DNA from: Chitinophagales bacterium
GTDB taxonomy: Bacteria; Bacteroidota; Bacteroidia; Chitinophagales; Chitinophagaceae
Reading direction: 5' to 3'
Length of the DNA: 18,043 bases
NCBI GenBank assembly: GCA_025355935.1
Contig: JANXYS010000304.1
Location: 1 to 18,043 of the forward strand
A model generated the notes under the pieces. It saw nothing but the letters and a program-made list of their open reading frames with translations, was not told the origin of the DNA and did not search any database. The position numbers and the translations under genes are program-made. Positions 7,294 to 13,607 of this stretch are shown piece after piece. Numbering within the stretch: position 1 is the first letter of the stretch; each line of letters begins with the position of its first letter.

Positions 7294-7318
7294 ATACAAT
7301 CACTGAAGGCGATTGTAT
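7294..7318. promoter_or_regulatory. 8-bp inverted repeat upstream of the ATP-grasp operon
   Basis: ATACAATC (7294-7301) and GATTGTAT (7311-7318) form a perfect dyad with a 9-nt spacer, centred 34 nt before the ATG of the ATP-grasp gene. It could be a repressor or activator site or a leader hairpin. No T run follows and no regulator gene is adjacent. Confidence 0.4.
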
Positions 7319-7715
7319 ACGCAAAATACCGATATCTGCTGGTCGGTAAATGCGAGTTTTCTCTTTGATGTACAAATAGATCTTTTTTAGCTATCATAAC
7401 CTCATAGTACTAGTGAATTTATAAGTCTAATAAGTGTGGGTAGAATTGTTAGTACAGGAGGAATGTTTTTAATGATTTCTTGCAAAGCTTCCGGGCGACA
7501 GATACCATGCGCCACATCAAAACTAACGCTCTTCATCTTGAGCCATATCATCGGTTCTTACTTCAGGTAGTCCAGAGCTCCCTTTTTACCAGTTTATAAA
7601 AAGCTACAGCTATCTGTAGTAGCCTGAAGATTATGGAGATCGTAAACGTTTTGTAATATTTATATATTATGGCAAAAGATTTGCACCCCTTACAATACAC
7701 CATAATTTAAAGCGA
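7319..7715. other. Gene-free stretch between divergent genes, about 400 bp
   Basis: No supported gene here. It must contain the promoters of the minus-strand ATP-grasp operon and the plus-strand small protein. Two adjacent small hairpins occur at 7582-7603 (CTTTTTA with TAAAAAG) and 7604-7619 (CTACAG with CTGTAG, 4-nt loop). Neither is followed by a T run, so they are not clear terminators. Confidence 0.45.
7680..7710 (+). promoter_or_regulatory. Possible promoter close to the small charged protein gene
   Basis: TTTG at 7680-7683, a 19-nt spacer and TAATTTAA at 7703-7710 resemble the Bacteroidota promoter, with the last two bases of the -7 element differing. The ATG follows only 5 nt later, so transcription from it would give an almost leaderless mRNA. 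This makes the assignment uncertain. Confidence 0.3.
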
Positions 7716-7919
7716 ATGACAAAAGACGACGACAAAAGAAAAGCGGAAGCTGATCACAAAGACAGTGCGGTAAAGCCAGAGCCTGAAACTCTTCACACCC
7801 CCGATCCGCAAAAAAAGATGGAAGGGCCAATATCCTCACTAATCCAGGGAACAAAGAAGACATTTGATTCATCCCAAACCAAGGAAGAGGCAGATGAAGA
7901 AAAGGAAAAAGATATGTAA
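7716..7919 (+). CDS. Small, highly charged protein of unknown function
   Basis: A 67-residue, very hydrophilic product, rich in Lys, Asp and Glu (about half of all residues), with no signal peptide, membrane segment or Cys. It starts MTKDDDKRKAEADHK and ends EEADEEKEKDM; only a short central stretch (GPISSLIQG, about 37-45) is hydrophobic. It is probably intrinsically disordered. I recognise no family. Similar tiny charged proteins are common beside stress genes in soil Bacteroidota, which fits the PNPOx stress-type gene opposite it. A reading frame this short could be chance, but the defined ATG and the strong terminator 35 nt after the stop argue for a real gene. Confidence 0.6.
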   Translation: MTKDDDKRKAEADHKDSAVKPEPETLHTPDPQKKMEGPISSLIQGTKKTFDSSQTKEEADEEKEKDM

Positions 7920-7954
7920 TTATGTGATAAATATTCTTCGCCCGCAAGTAATCT

Positions 7955-7990
7955 AAAAAGGTCAAACCTGTCTACCGGTTTGACCTTTTT
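7955..7990. terminator. Strong bidirectional terminator
   Basis: A perfect 14-bp stem (7955-7968 with 7977-7990) with an 8-nt loop has five As at its left edge and five Ts at its right. It serves as a U-tract terminator for the small charged gene on the plus strand and for the convergent PNPOx gene on the minus strand. Confidence 0.9.
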
Positions 7991-8017
7991 ATTTAAGGCT
8001 TGAAATGAAGAACAGTT

Positions 8018-8557
8018 TTATCGAACTGAAATGCTACCCTCAATTGAGTCATCGATTGTCTTTCCGATTACCGCTCCAACCAAACGCTTCACAAATGCTA
8101 CCGCCTGGGCATGTTTAGTGTCCCAGTAATACCCTTCATCAGGTATAACTTTGATAACAGTGATCCGCGAATCATCCACTCCTCCAGTGAACCAGGTCTT
8201 CAACAGCGGATTCCATAACTCCTCAATCTTTTCCTTGTCCTTACTAACAAAGGCTCTACCACTTACCGAAAGAAAGTCTGAGTGTGGCGATCCCTGGAAA
8301 AGCAGCTGGACCAGCGGATCATGCGTTATTTCATCATTTTTGTGACTATCATCCGAACTTAAAAACCAAATATTTCCCTCGTCATCCGTTTTCTGCACTG
8401 CCATGGGTCGCGTAGTGAATGGGCTCCCGGTTTTAAAGTTTGTACAAAAGAAACAGCTTGATGCCTTTTCTATAAGTTCTTTTAATTTATCACGTCCCTG
8501 CTTCCCTGAAAGATCTTCGTAATTATCTTCAGACTGATTGTTGTTGATGCTATCCAT
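8018..8557 (-). CDS. Pyridoxamine 5'-phosphate oxidase-like, general stress protein 26 type
   Basis: A 179-residue protein of the flavin-binding split-barrel (PNPOx-like) fold, close in pattern to general stress protein 26 (COG3871). After a polar N-terminus it reads KELIEKASSCFFCTNF, then TRPMAVQKTDDEGNIWFLSSDDSHKNDEI, the strand pair usually involved in flavin contacts. VQLLFQGSPHSDFLSVSGRAFVSKDK and the WFTGGVDDSRITVIKVIPDEGYYWDT segment typical of this subgroup follow. Members bind FMN or FAD and are induced by stress. True pyridoxamine phosphate oxidation is not expected. The ATG at 8557 is preferred to a TTG at 8584. The gene is monocistronic and ends at the shared terminator at 7955-7990. 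Confidence 0.88.
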   Translation of the reverse strand: MDSINNNQSEDNYEDLSGKQGRDKLKELIEKASSCFFCTNFKTGSPFTTRPMAVQKTDDEGNIWFLSSDDSHKNDEITHDPLVQLLFQGSPHSDFLSVSGRAFVSKDKEKIEELWNPLLKTWFTGGVDDSRITVIKVIPDEGYYWDTKHAQAVAFVKRLVGAVIGKTIDDSIEGSISVR

Positions 8558-8811
8558 AGTAAAAAATTTTATATTAGAGTTCAAAAATTACACCATACGA
8601 GCCTTCCCTCTTGATAGATAGAATAAATGGGGTTTGTTTTACGGCACCGGGTGAATAGAGTGCGGATTTTAAACAATTTCCATATCGTATATACTGCTGG
8701 CTTTCGCCTTGGGCAAAATGATGTACACCTGAGTTTGATAAGGCGGGAGCCGGGAAATCAAAGCAAAATCCAAACTGATAAATTCTGCCTGCGAATCCCT
8801 AATTTAGTATA

Positions 8812-9663
8812 ATGAGGCATGAAAAGAATATCCAAATTACCGGCGCGGCAGGGAAGAAAATTATTCTTGATATATTTTTTGAAGACGGCGTGAGCCGGCG
8901 GCCCGTTGTAATATACTCCCATGGTTTTAACGGGTTCAAAGATTGGGCGAACACCGACCTTATTGCAACCCGTTTTGCTGAACAAGGGTTTACGTTTATA
9001 AAGTTCAATTTCTCTCACAATGGCACCACTACATCAGAGCTGGAAACATTTGCTGACCTGAAGGCTTTTAGTGAAAATAACTATACAAAGGAGTTGTACG
9101 ACCTTGCTGCGGTTATTGACTGGTGTGCCGAGCCTTTAAACAAATTTGCTGAGCAGATCGAATCGGGGAAAATTAGCCTGGTTGGGCATAGTATGGGCGG
9201 CGGAATTTCAATCCTGCAGGCTGCTCGAGACGAACGCATTACCAAACTCGTATGTTGGGCCTCTATCGCCGAATGTAAAACTCCCTGGGGGACCTGGCCT
9301 GCGGAAAAAATCAACGAATGGAAAATAAATGGCGTTGCCTATTATATAAACACCCGTACAGCCCAGCATTTACCAATGCTTTATCAATTGTATGAGGACT
9401 ATCAAAATAATGCAGGAAAGTATGATATTAAAGCAGCAATTGCCCGGCTTCGGATTCCAATTTTGTTGTGTCATGGTTTAAAAGACAGCTCCGTTCCATT
9501 TGAAAAAGCCCTCGAGTTACAGGGCGCCCAGCCTGCTGCTACCCTTTTTACTGTCGATAGCGACCATGTATTTGACCGAAAACATCCCTGGACTGAACCC
9601 AACTTACCAGGCCCTATGGAGGCTATAGTGCGCGAAACCATTGAATTTTTGAATGAACGGTGA
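8812..9663 (+). CDS. Alpha/beta hydrolase
   Basis: A 283-residue alpha/beta-hydrolase with a full catalytic set. SHGFNGFKDW (36-45) carries the His-Gly oxyanion motif, GHSMGG at 125-130 is the nucleophile elbow with Ser127, HGLKDSSVPF (221-230) holds the likely acid Asp225, and DSDHVF (249-254) holds His252. No signal peptide is visible, so it should act in the cytoplasm. Such proteins are annotated as esterases, acyl-hydrolases or prolyl-oligopeptidase-like dienelactone hydrolases; the substrate cannot be read here. The start ATG at 8812 lies 4 nt after a TAATTTAG that resembles a -7 element. The gene is alone and is followed by a perfect 26-bp palindrome that ends transcription. Confidence 0.92.
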   Translation: MRHEKNIQITGAAGKKIILDIFFEDGVSRRPVVIYSHGFNGFKDWANTDLIATRFAEQGFTFIKFNFSHNGTTTSELETFADLKAFSENNYTKELYDLAAVIDWCAEPLNKFAEQIESGKISLVGHSMGGGISILQAARDERITKLVCWASIAECKTPWGTWPAEKINEWKINGVAYYINTRTAQHLPMLYQLYEDYQNNAGKYDIKAAIARLRIPILLCHGLKDSSVPFEKALELQGAQPAATLFTVDSDHVFDRKHPWTEPNLPGPMEAIVRETIEFLNER

Positions 9664-9696
9664 TACTAATCGTCTTCGCCGTAGCTTGGGGCTTAA

Positions 9697-9731
9697 CGGG
9701 TGTCAACCTTTAAAGGTTGACACCTGCTTTT
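9697..9731. terminator. Palindromic bidirectional terminator
   Basis: Bases 9699-9724 form a perfect 26-bp palindrome centred on TTTAAA, with two further pairs (one G-T) outside it. It is followed by TGCTTTTA and lies between convergent genes. Its right arm ends 6 nt before the DinB stop codon on the minus strand. Confidence 0.8.
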
Positions 9732-10185
9732 ACAGCAATTTCCTCATCGCCATTATATATCCAATGTGCAATCCATCATGAAATAGCAAAAAGGTTATGC
9801 TTTGTTCAATATTTTCGTGCTCAACGCCGTAGCGGTTTGTCCAGGCCGGGTTGGCATTAAACAAACCCTCATTGTAATCCATCTCCAGGGTATCAATGGT
9901 TGAAAAAAGTAACTTTTTAATTTCGGTAATTTGAGTTTCGCTTAATGCGGCAGCGGGATGGGTATCCGGCTTATAATTTTGAAAAAATGCATCTTCAATA
10001 ACCAGTGGTAAACCCGCTCTAACATAACAAACGCCTTGTTGCGCAGCGACCATGTGAGCTACATTCCATATAACATTATTATTAAAGCCTGCAGGGATTT
10101 TATTTAGTTGTTCAGACGATAATAGATCAAGAAGGCTAAGTAAAAAGGCCCTCGTTGTACGTAATATTTCAAATTGTTTTTTCAT
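9730..10185 (-). CDS. DinB family protein
   Basis: A 151-residue four-helix DinB/YfiT-type protein (DinB_2-like). The three histidines that usually bind a metal ion are present: His44 in IWNVAHMV, and His136 and His140 in FHDGLHIGYI near the C-terminus. The first helix (FEILRTTRAFLLSLLDLL) is typical. Family members include metal-dependent thiol transferases (bacillithiol or mycothiol S-transferases) and proteins of unknown role; the specific reaction here is unknown. It is cytoplasmic. It lies 25 nt downstream of a minus-strand gene for a small helical protein, so the two are probably one transcript. Confidence 0.9.
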   Translation of the reverse strand: MKKQFEILRTTRAFLLSLLDLLSSEQLNKIPAGFNNNVIWNVAHMVAAQQGVCYVRAGLPLVIEDAFFQNYKPDTHPAAALSETQITEIKKLLFSTIDTLEMDYNEGLFNANPAWTNRYGVEHENIEQSITFLLFHDGLHIGYIMAMRKLL

Positions 10186-10210
10186 TACACAATATTTGTT
10201 AATAAAATTA

Positions 10211-10543
10211 TTAGTGCTGGTCTTTTCGTGTTCCGTCGGCGTAAAAATTAATGAGTGCTTCCATGCTATCTTTTAACTTGCCGGATGCTTCATCAAAATA
10301 AGAATCTTTCATTTTTTTTGATGCCTTATTATCAGCGGATTTTTTTATCAATGCCCTTATCGGATCGATTGCTTCGAAAAATTCAGAAATATTCTGTTCG
10401 TAAAAGATACTTTCGGCCTCAATATTCTGAAGCAAATTTTCATGCTCGTCGAGTATTGAATAAAATTCTTTTACATTGTCGGGCGTGTGCCGCCGCGGTA
10501 TACGGTCGAAGAGGGCATGCAGTTCCTGGCTGGTACTATTCAT
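10211..10543 (-). CDS. Small helical protein of unknown function
   Basis: I do not recognise a family. The 110-residue product is soluble, predicted mostly helical and charged, with no signal peptide, Cys or clear motif. Its pattern (HALFDRIPRRHTPDNVKEFYSILDEHENLLQNIEAE, then EFFEAIDPIRALIKKSADNKASKKMKDSY) suggests a helical bundle. It is the first gene of a likely pair with the DinB gene (25-nt gap). An exact TAnnTTTG element (10566-10573) lies 22 nt before its ATG and is a good start signal. The protein could be a partner of the DinB protein, but this is inferred from position only. Confidence 0.65.
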   Translation of the reverse strand: MNSTSQELHALFDRIPRRHTPDNVKEFYSILDEHENLLQNIEAESIFYEQNISEFFEAIDPIRALIKKSADNKASKKMKDSYFDEASGKLKDSMEALINFYADGTRKDQH

Positions 10544-10565
10544 TTCGATGTTACTGATTGATCAT

Positions 10566-10573
10566 CAAATTTA
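10566..10573 (-). promoter_or_regulatory. Bacteroidota -7 element of the two-gene DinB unit
   Basis: On the minus strand TAAATTTG is an exact match to TAnnTTTG, placed 22 nt before the ATG at 10543. A TTTG at the usual distance upstream is not seen, so only the -7 part is supported. Confidence 0.45.
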
Positions 10574-10640
10574 TAAAAACAAATCCAGTCGGAATGATGT
10601 ATGCAACACCTAGTTTATAATTGCTTGTAACTTATTGATC

Positions 10641-11624
10641 CTATTTAATAGGGTTAGCCGCAACACCAGTATTGGAAAGCACAACAGGGATAATCATTCC
10701 GTGCTTATCGAAAAACATTTCCTCTATACACGTTACCCGGTGGTTAGCGTCTGTTTCGTTCAAGGGACGACGATGATAAACTATATAATATTTCCCCGAT
10801 CTGTTTTCAATCAAAATCGAATGATGTCCTGCCCCGGTTGCGACTGATCTATCCTGCTGGAGAATTTTTCCTATCCGCTTGAAAGGACCAAAGGGGCTGT
10901 CAGATATTGCATAAGCAACAGCATAATCGGGGCCGGTCCAACCCCCTTCACTCCACATAAAGTAATATTTATTTTTGTGCATAAACATCATCGGGCCTTC
11001 CACGTATCCATCAGGCGTTATCTCCTTATAAACGCTACTATCTGCAAATGGAATAATGCTTGTGAAATCGTTGCTTAACCTCGCGATGTTACAATGCTGC
11101 CAGCCGCCGTATATAATGTAATAAGCGCCGTCTTTGTCTTTAAACACAAACTGGTCGATGGGTTGAGCAGCATTGTAGAATTTGTCGATCAGTGGCTTCC
11201 CGATAAGATCTTTAAATGGCCCCCCGGGTTGATTGGATACAGCAACGCCGATACCTCCGTGTTCACTATTGTTCTGAATGTCATTGGCGGCGAAAAAGAA
11301 ATAGTACTTTTTATTTTTCTCTACAATTCCAGGAGCCCACATAGCACGGTGCGCCCAGCGTATGGCGGATGTATCCAGAATCTTTGCATGCATTCTCCAA
11401 TGGACTAAATCTTTAGACGAGAAGGCATCGAAAAATACCTGCTTTTCGTACCGGTCTGAGTAAGTGGGATAGATCCAATATTGCTTTTGAAAGATGGCTG
11501 CTTCCGGGTCGGCATACCATCCAGGCAGGATAGGATTTCCTGAGAATGATTTTGCCGGCACCTGCGACAATACCGCATCGGAATAAGAGAACAGTATGAA
11601 TAACAGCCACAAACATTTTTTCAT
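10641..11624 (-). CDS. Secreted glycoside hydrolase, GH43 family
   Basis: A 327-residue GH43-type five-bladed beta-propeller glycosidase with an N-terminal signal peptide (about 1-20, MKKCLWLLFILFSYSDAVLS). The three expected catalytic carboxylates are visible: general base Asp39 in GWYADPEA, pKa-modulating Asp157 in PIDQFVF, and general acid Glu209 in YVEGPMMF. His267-268 in GAGHHSI fits the usual conserved His near the C-terminus. GH43 enzymes remove arabinose or xylose from plant polysaccharides such as arabinan and xylan; which one is not clear. There is no carbohydrate-binding module, no C-terminal sorting domain and no Sus or polysaccharide-utilisation neighbours, so the gene is an orphan glycosidase, probably periplasmic. 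Confidence 0.93.
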   Translation of the reverse strand: MKKCLWLLFILFSYSDAVLSQVPAKSFSGNPILPGWYADPEAAIFQKQYWIYPTYSDRYEKQVFFDAFSSKDLVHWRMHAKILDTSAIRWAHRAMWAPGIVEKNKKYYFFFAANDIQNNSEHGGIGVAVSNQPGGPFKDLIGKPLIDKFYNAAQPIDQFVFKDKDGAYYIIYGGWQHCNIARLSNDFTSIIPFADSSVYKEITPDGYVEGPMMFMHKNKYYFMWSEGGWTGPDYAVAYAISDSPFGPFKRIGKILQQDRSVATGAGHHSILIENRSGKYYIVYHRRPLNETDANHRVTCIEEMFFDKHGMIIPVVLSNTGVAANPIK

Positions 11625-11629
11625 AAATG

Positions 11630-11646
11630 GAAGATAACCAATCTTC
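11630..11646 (-). promoter_or_regulatory. Hairpin next to the GH43 start codon
   Basis: GAAGAT (11630-11635) pairs perfectly with ATCTTC (11641-11646) across a 5-nt loop, ending 5 nt before the GH43 ATG. If transcribed it would sit in the ribosome-loading region and could limit translation. It is short and may be chance. Confidence 0.3.
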
Positions 11647-11812
11647 GATTATATAATAGTTTGTGAGGCGCAGCAATTACTATTCGCATTCATTTCTGTT
11701 GCATGCGAAGCTGAAAATAAATTTTGTCATGTAGTGGTCGGGAAAGTGTTTCGATCCGAAGAAAACTTTTATTGCCCATGTCCGAATAACCAGGATATTG
11801 CAGAGTACGCAT

Positions 11813-11839
11813 AAAAAAAACAGGCGCCATTAAGGCGCC
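11813..11839 (-). terminator. Terminator of the Hsp20 gene
   Basis: A perfect 6-bp GGCGCC stem (11823-11828 with 11834-11839) with a 5-nt loop is followed on the minus strand by TG and eight Ts. It lies 23 nt past the Hsp20 stop and is a classical intrinsic terminator. Confidence 0.9.
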
Positions 11840-11862
11840 CGTTCATCAATTTGCAAAACAAA

Positions 11863-12255
11863 TTAATTGATCTCGATTTTCCGGGAAGTTGCTTCCGCTC
11901 CACTCACTAAAGGCAAACTAACCTCCAGTACCCCATCAATATACTTTGCAGAAATATCTGCAGTATCAATTTGACTGTCGAGCGTGAAAGTACGTTTGAA
12001 CCCTCCCCGGCTGTATTCCCTTAACGTCCATTCCGGGCGGTTAAATCCTTCTGGTGGAGTGTACGAAATGGTTAACTCCAAACCATTAACTCCAAGATGA
12101 AAATGCTCTTTGATTCTACCTGGCGCAAACACCAGCATTTCGTAACTGTTGCCCGTTTTGTAAATGTTTACGGCTGCCCTTTGCATTGAACGGATAAACA
12201 TGGGACTTTTGTTTCCGGAGGTGCCTTTTGCGGCGCATGACTGATTGTAGTTCAT
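11863..12255 (-). CDS. Hsp20/alpha-crystallin small heat-shock protein
   Basis: A 130-residue small heat-shock protein that would bind unfolding proteins as an ATP-independent holdase in the cytoplasm. The alpha-crystallin domain runs from about residue 28 to 118: NIYKTGNSYEMLVFAPGRIKEHF early, GFNRPEWTLREYSRGGFKRTFTL in the middle, and AKYIDGVLEVSLPL (103-116), which contains the family A-x-x-x-n-GvL-x-v-x-lP signature. The last residues, KIEIN (126-130), supply the I-x-I motif that docks into neighbouring subunits. The ATG at 12255 is chosen over a TTG at 12303. It lies 112 nt downstream of the YihY gene on the same strand and has its own strong terminator. A heat- or stress-induced promoter is expected but not identifiable. 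Confidence 0.92.
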   Translation of the reverse strand: MNYNQSCAAKGTSGNKSPMFIRSMQRAAVNIYKTGNSYEMLVFAPGRIKEHFHLGVNGLELTISYTPPEGFNRPEWTLREYSRGGFKRTFTLDSQIDTADISAKYIDGVLEVSLPLVSGAEATSRKIEIN

Positions 12256-12367
12256 GTGATGATAATTTTGTTTAAAAAATAGTTTACAGTTTAATGCATA
12301 CAAAAGAATGCCGGATTAGAATACATGAAAAACTGTCAGGTAAGGAGGTGAAAATTTTTTAAGCAGC

Positions 12368-13276
12368 TCATTTTTTAGCTGGTTCCGGAGCAGGGCTGTG
12401 TTCGGGATCAGATGTTCCCGGATCCAACCACATTTCTTCCCCTTTGCTCTTGGCCCAAATGCGGGTAAAGGAGGTGCCGAAATATAAAATCATCGAAGAA
12501 TAAAAAAGAAAAAGTAATAATAAGACAACCGCGGCGGAGGCACCGTAAAGACTGTTAATGTTGTTAAATGATAATAGCTTATGTAGGATAATCTTTCCGA
12601 CAGAAAAGAGAAAACTTGTAAATAAAGCGCCTGCCCATGCGCTCCTCCATGAAGGTCGGCCGCTTGATATGAAGCGGAACATGACCAGGAACCAGCCCGA
12701 AATGATAAGCCATGAAATTAAAAATGTTTGTATGCGGTTTATTTGATTGGAAAAAGAAGGAGATATACGCACAAACAAATTGCCGACAAATATCTGGATC
12801 ATCTCAACGATCACTCCTGCTGAGAAAAATAATCCGGTAACTAAAATGAGTAACAGCGACTGGAGTCGCGATTCTATTGTATTCAACACCTTACCCATGT
12901 TTGCTTTCACCTCCCAGATTTGGTTTACTGAATCTCTGATCACCTTAAATAAAGTAGTAGCAATAAACCCCAGGAAAATAAACCCCGCAACAGTGGCGGG
13001 CCAATTATACGTTAGTTTTCGGAACGACCTTATAACTGAAACTATTTGTTGTACAGCTTCTTTCCCAAAAGTGCCGGACAAACCTACAAATACTTCCTGT
13101 TTTATTGTTTCCGGATCAATTACCAGGCTGAACAATTGCACGAGGAGTATGAGGATTGGTGGTAAGGCAAACATAGTAAAGAAGGCTGTTGCCCCCGACA
13201 TACGAAGCGGGTCGTTGTGAAAGAACAATTTGCCTGAATCTCTCAGGATATGACCAAAGGTTCTAAGTTTTTTCAT
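12368..13276 (-). CDS. YihY/virulence factor BrkB family membrane protein
   Basis: An inner-membrane protein of 302 residues with about six membrane segments, roughly at 31-53, 95-112, 139-163, 183-204, 212-232 and 247-270. Family landmarks include the N-terminal RMSGATAFFTMFALPPILIL, the middle DSVNQIWEVK, and the C-terminal SLYGASAAVVLLLLFLFYSS motif. The family was once called tRNA-processing ribonuclease BN, a misassignment; its real function (possibly transport or envelope biology) is not established. The hydrophilic tail (272-302) is rich in Pro, Glu and Asp. The start ATG at 13276 has AGGA about 8 nt upstream on the minus strand, one of the few Shine-Dalgarno-like sites here. No clear terminator follows. 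Confidence 0.93.
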   Translation of the reverse strand: MKKLRTFGHILRDSGKLFFHNDPLRMSGATAFFTMFALPPILILLVQLFSLVIDPETIKQEVFVGLSGTFGKEAVQQIVSVIRSFRKLTYNWPATVAGFIFLGFIATTLFKVIRDSVNQIWEVKANMGKVLNTIESRLQSLLLILVTGLFFSAGVIVEMIQIFVGNLFVRISPSFSNQINRIQTFLISWLIISGWFLVMFRFISSGRPSWRSAWAGALFTSFLFSVGKIILHKLLSFNNINSLYGASAAVVLLLLFLFYSSMILYFGTSFTRIWAKSKGEEMWLDPGTSDPEHSPAPEPAKK

Positions 13277-13607
13277 GTGTCCTATCTACTTTTAATGATC
13301 CCAGGCTATTTGTTGCGTATTTCGCTCCCAAAAACCACAATAAATACCCAGACTAGAGCCGCGGTACATTACGACCTTAATTATACCCAACGAGCAAAAG
13401 TGGAATGTTTCTTGCAAAAGAAAAGTTAAAACCAACGGCAATGGAATTTCGTAGCTACATAGCATGCCGATTCCTTCCTTATGAAAATCCACTCGCCTTC
13501 CCTACCAGTAATTTGTGAACTGGCTTATAAAGCCGACTGTTTTTGAATAACTGGGTAAACCTCTGACATTGCCTGAACATTCACATCATTTACTAAATTA
13601 TTAATGT
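13277..13607. other. Gene-free stretch between divergent genes, about 330 bp
   Basis: It lies between the YihY and DUF4331 starts and must hold both promoters, but no exact TAnnTTTG was found on either strand. Two small hairpins share bases and so exclude each other: 13505-13509 with 13519-13523 (CCAGT/ACTGG), and 13522-13526 with 13530-13534 (GGCTT/AAGCC). They lie about 75-100 nt before the DUF4331 ATG. No coding signal is seen. Confidence 0.45.

Noticed and set aside
8758..9018. Minus-strand open frames overlapping the start of the alpha/beta hydrolase
   Set aside because: They overlap the conserved oxyanion-region codons of the hydrolase and look like shadows.
12747..13220. Plus-strand 157-codon open frame inside the YihY gene
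   Set aside because: Antisense shadow of membrane-segment codons; no domain or start signal.
13292..13492. Minus-strand 66-codon open frame before the YihY gene
   Set aside because: No domain or promoter. The bases are better explained as the promoter region of divergent genes.
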